A stretch of 5,718 nt of DNA. Source: RUG806 sp963624415. GTDB taxonomy: Bacteria; Bacillota; Clostridia; Oscillospirales; Acutalibacteraceae. Made by a program: the position numbers and the translations under genes. Where the stretch lies: NCBI GenBank assembly GCA_963624415.1, contig CAVFPQ010000140.1, forward strand, positions 1 through 5,718, given 5' to 3'. The notes under the pieces were generated by a model that saw only the letters and a program-made list of their open reading frames with translations, had not been told where the DNA came from and did not search any database. Below are positions 5,631 through 5,718 of the stretch, one piece after another (position 1 is the stretch's first letter; the number at the start of each line of letters is the position of its first letter).

Positions 5631-5718
5631 TGTAGAATGCATAATGCAGAATGCATAATGTATAATGCATAATGTAGAATGCATAATGTAGAATGCATAA
5701 TGTAGAATGCATAATGCA
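5631..5718. repeat. 14-bp tandem repeat built of paired heptamers, running off the right edge
   Basis: Six in-phase copies of the 14-mer TGTAGAATGCATAA fill 5631-5714, with TGCA beginning a seventh. Units 1, 4, 5 and 6 are identical; unit 2 has TGCAGAA and unit 3 TGTATAA in the first half. Each unit is two related heptamers (TGTAGAA and TGCATAA, consensus TGNANAA), so it is also a heptamer array of about 12.5 copies. No spacers are present, so this is not CRISPR. Minus-strand reading frames through it only translate the repeat. Likely a slippage-prone intergenic satellite; its full length is not visible. Confidence 0.9.

Noticed and set aside
5352..5698. Minus-strand reading frames of 110 and 66 codons at the right end
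   Set aside because: Their N-termini are translations of the tandem repeat (MHSTLC-like periodic residues) and they then run antisense through the terminator and the PPTase. No ribosome site or family resemblance is seen.
5631..5718. CRISPR array
   Set aside because: The 14-bp units abut directly without unique spacers and no cas genes are nearby.

Overview
The window looks like chromosomal DNA from a Gram-positive anaerobe of the Clostridia, probably of the Ruminococcus/Oscillospiraceae kind. This rests on the moderate base composition with A/T-rich intergenic DNA, strong AGGAGG-like ribosome sites, extended -10 promoters, U-tract terminators, heptamer-based simple repeats and the character of the proteins. 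The species cannot be named from the sequence alone. All convincing genes are on the + strand.

Layout. (1) 1-207 holds no gene I can recognise, only three small hairpins. (2) 208-849 is the isolated C-terminal part of a type I restriction enzyme R subunit (HsdR), without motor or nuclease; it is best read as a gene remnant. (3) A clear promoter (888-916) drives a 621-residue MFS transporter (1015-2880) of SLC45/sugar-symporter character, with an unusual acidic insertion of about 110 residues between its ninth and tenth membrane helices. (4) 2881-3327 is a 447-base gene-free stretch with a palindrome cluster, a 66-bp imperfect inverted repeat edged by a heptamer repeat, a strong terminator (3073-3106), a possible operator and an extended -10 promoter (3259-3288). 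(5) 3328-5552 is a compact three-gene operon: a stand-alone condensation-domain acyltransferase, a free acyl/peptidyl carrier protein and an Sfp-type phosphopantetheinyl transferase. (6) A strong terminator (5561-5600) closes it, followed by a 14-bp tandem repeat that runs off the right edge.

How the genes may work together. The transferase would install phosphopantetheine on Ser34 of the carrier protein, and the condensation-type enzyme would move the carried acyl group onto an amine or alcohol. The operon is bounded by its own promoter and terminator and has no adenylation, ketosynthase or thioesterase gene. The acyl group must therefore come from an enzyme encoded elsewhere or directly from an acyl-CoA. 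This minimal condensation/carrier/PPTase set is the most interesting content of the window. The product is unknown. The MFS gene lies in a separate transcription unit, so a role in exporting the product is possible but unsupported.
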